Origin: an uncultured Actinomycetes bacterium
GTDB lineage: Bacteria > Actinomycetota > Actinomycetes > Actinomycetales > Bifidobacteriaceae
DNA length: 64,000 nucleotides
Direction of reading: 5' to 3'
Assembly: GCA_900314875.1 (NCBI GenBank)
Contig: OMWX01000002.1
Coordinates: forward strand, 1-64,000
Of this stretch, positions 63,334-64,000 are shown piece by piece. Every line of letters starts with the position of its first letter. Within the stretch, counting starts at the first letter, position 1. Made by a program: the position numbers and the translations under genes. The notes under the pieces were generated by a model. The model was not told where the DNA came from. It saw only the letters and a list, made by a program, of their open reading frames with translations, and made no database searches.

Positions 63334-64000
63334 ATGTCTCTTACTATCGGAATTACAGGGCTGCCGAATGTGGGCAAGTCCACAATGTTTAATGCGCTGA
63401 CTCGAAATAACGTTCTTGCCGAAAATTATCCGTTCGCTACAATCGAGCCAAATACGGGTATCGTCCCGCTTCCCGACGAGCGTTTGGAAAAGCTGGCGCC
63501 TATTGTCAATACGACGAAAATTGTGCCGGCGACCGTTACGTTCGTGGATATTGCCGGCATTGTCAAAGGCGCGTCCGAAGGCGAGGGACTGGGAAACAAG
63601 TTTCTGGCAAATATTCGCGAAGCCGACGCAATTTGCGAGGTTGTGCGCGTTTTTAAAGACAATGACATAGTTCACGTTGCGGGACGCGTCGACCCGGATG
63701 ACGATATGGAAACGATTAACACAGAGCTTATTCTCGCCGATTTGCAGACGGTAGAAAATGCGATTCCGCGTCTGGAAAAGGATTTGCGCGGCAAAAAAAT
63801 CGAACCCGAATATCTTCAGGCAGTGAAAACCGCGAAAGAAATTTTGGAAAGCGGAATGACGATCGACAAAGCTCATTGCGAAGGGAAAATCGACAAGGCT
63901 GAGGTTTCCCAGCTGCAGCTTCTGACTGCAAAGCCGTTTATTTACGTGTTTAACGTTGATGACGACGAACTGCGCGACGAGCAGCTTCAAGCGCGCCTGT
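63334..64000 (+). CDS. ychF: Redox-regulated ATPase/GTPase YchF (3' end outside window)
   Basis: OBG-family P-loop NTPase; prefers ATP and binds ribosomes. Only the first 222 residues are visible. P-loop GLPNVGKST at about 8, switch region FATIEPN, DIAGIVKGASEGEGLGNKFL, and the helical domain follow. The frame runs open to the window edge; the C-terminal TGS domain is outside. The ATG at 63334 has no ribosome binding site. Confidence 0.97.
   Translation, partial: MSLTIGITGLPNVGKSTMFNALTRNNVLAENYPFATIEPNTGIVPLPDERLEKLAPIVNTTKIVPATVTFVDIAGIVKGASEGEGLGNKFLANIREADAICEVVRVFKDNDIVHVAGRVDPDDDMETINTELILADLQTVENAIPRLEKDLRGKKIEPEYLQAVKTAKEILESGMTIDKAHCEGKIDKAEVSQLQLLTAKPFIYVFNVDDDELRDEQLQARL

Overview
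The window comes from a moderately low-GC actinobacterium, most like a member of the Bifidobacteriaceae. The main clues are a dop/pup/pafA pupylation locus, CIRCE-controlled groEL, WXG100 proteins, an actinobacterial DUF3027 protein, a CspA of about 129 residues with a C-terminal extension, and the MoxR-DUF58-VWA block followed by ung, a LytR_C protein and groEL. The family-level assignment is inference from gene content and order; no rRNA or tRNA gene is present to confirm it.

Layout. 1-3469 is the 3' part of a giant RTX/haemolysin-type repeat protein whose start lies to the left. 3.8-7.4 kb holds fmt-rsmB and serB. 7.6-12.5 kb is the pupylation locus: dop, a degenerate inositol-monophosphatase-like gene, pup and pafA. 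Then, mostly on the minus strand, come HU, a pseudokinase-fused flippase-like membrane protein, purB, a two-gene WXG/hydrolase module, a six-gene MoxR-DUF58-VWA operon and ung. From 26.8 to 39.1 kb, mostly plus strand, are a LytR_C protein, groEL with two CIRCE operators, a WXG100 gene (minus), an OmpR-type two-component system, a 39-codon gene with its own promoter and terminator, an MgtA-type Mg2+ ATPase, a cold-shock protein and a DUF3027 protein. 39.2-52.6 kb carries a UspA protein, an NhaC-type antiporter, a U32 peptidase-like/tRNA-hydroxylation protein, murI, sdhB-sdhA, the yraN-comM-dprA operon and a pyridoxal kinase. 53-60.6 kb has an ABC/FtsX exporter facing a NarL-type two-component system with an unusual fused kinase. 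The right end has a proline iminopeptidase, proC and the start of ychF, cut by the window edge.

How the genes work together. Dop (deamidase/depupylase), Pup (here ending in Gln, so needing deamidation) and PafA (ligase) form a complete pupylation cycle, but no proteasome subunit or ARC/Mpa ATPase lies nearby. fmt and rsmB act in translation. YraN-ComM-DprA are DNA-uptake/recombination functions. The MoxR-DUF58-VWA operon is a chaperone-type membrane complex. The ABC/FtsX pair and the facing two-component system probably act together at the envelope.

Three patterns cut across genes. (1) Short tandem repeats, often 12-18 bp and in frame, are inserted into otherwise conserved proteins (RsmB, Dop, Pup, DUF58, SdhB, DprA, DUF3027). 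(2) Similar 13-20 bp tandem duplications repeatedly span stop codons at gene 3' ends. (3) A conserved element of about 30 bp lies upstream of the WXG-like gene, the WXG100 gene and the yraN-comM-dprA operon, with identical spacing to the start codon in two of the three cases. No CRISPR array, insertion sequence, prophage, tRNA or rRNA gene was found.
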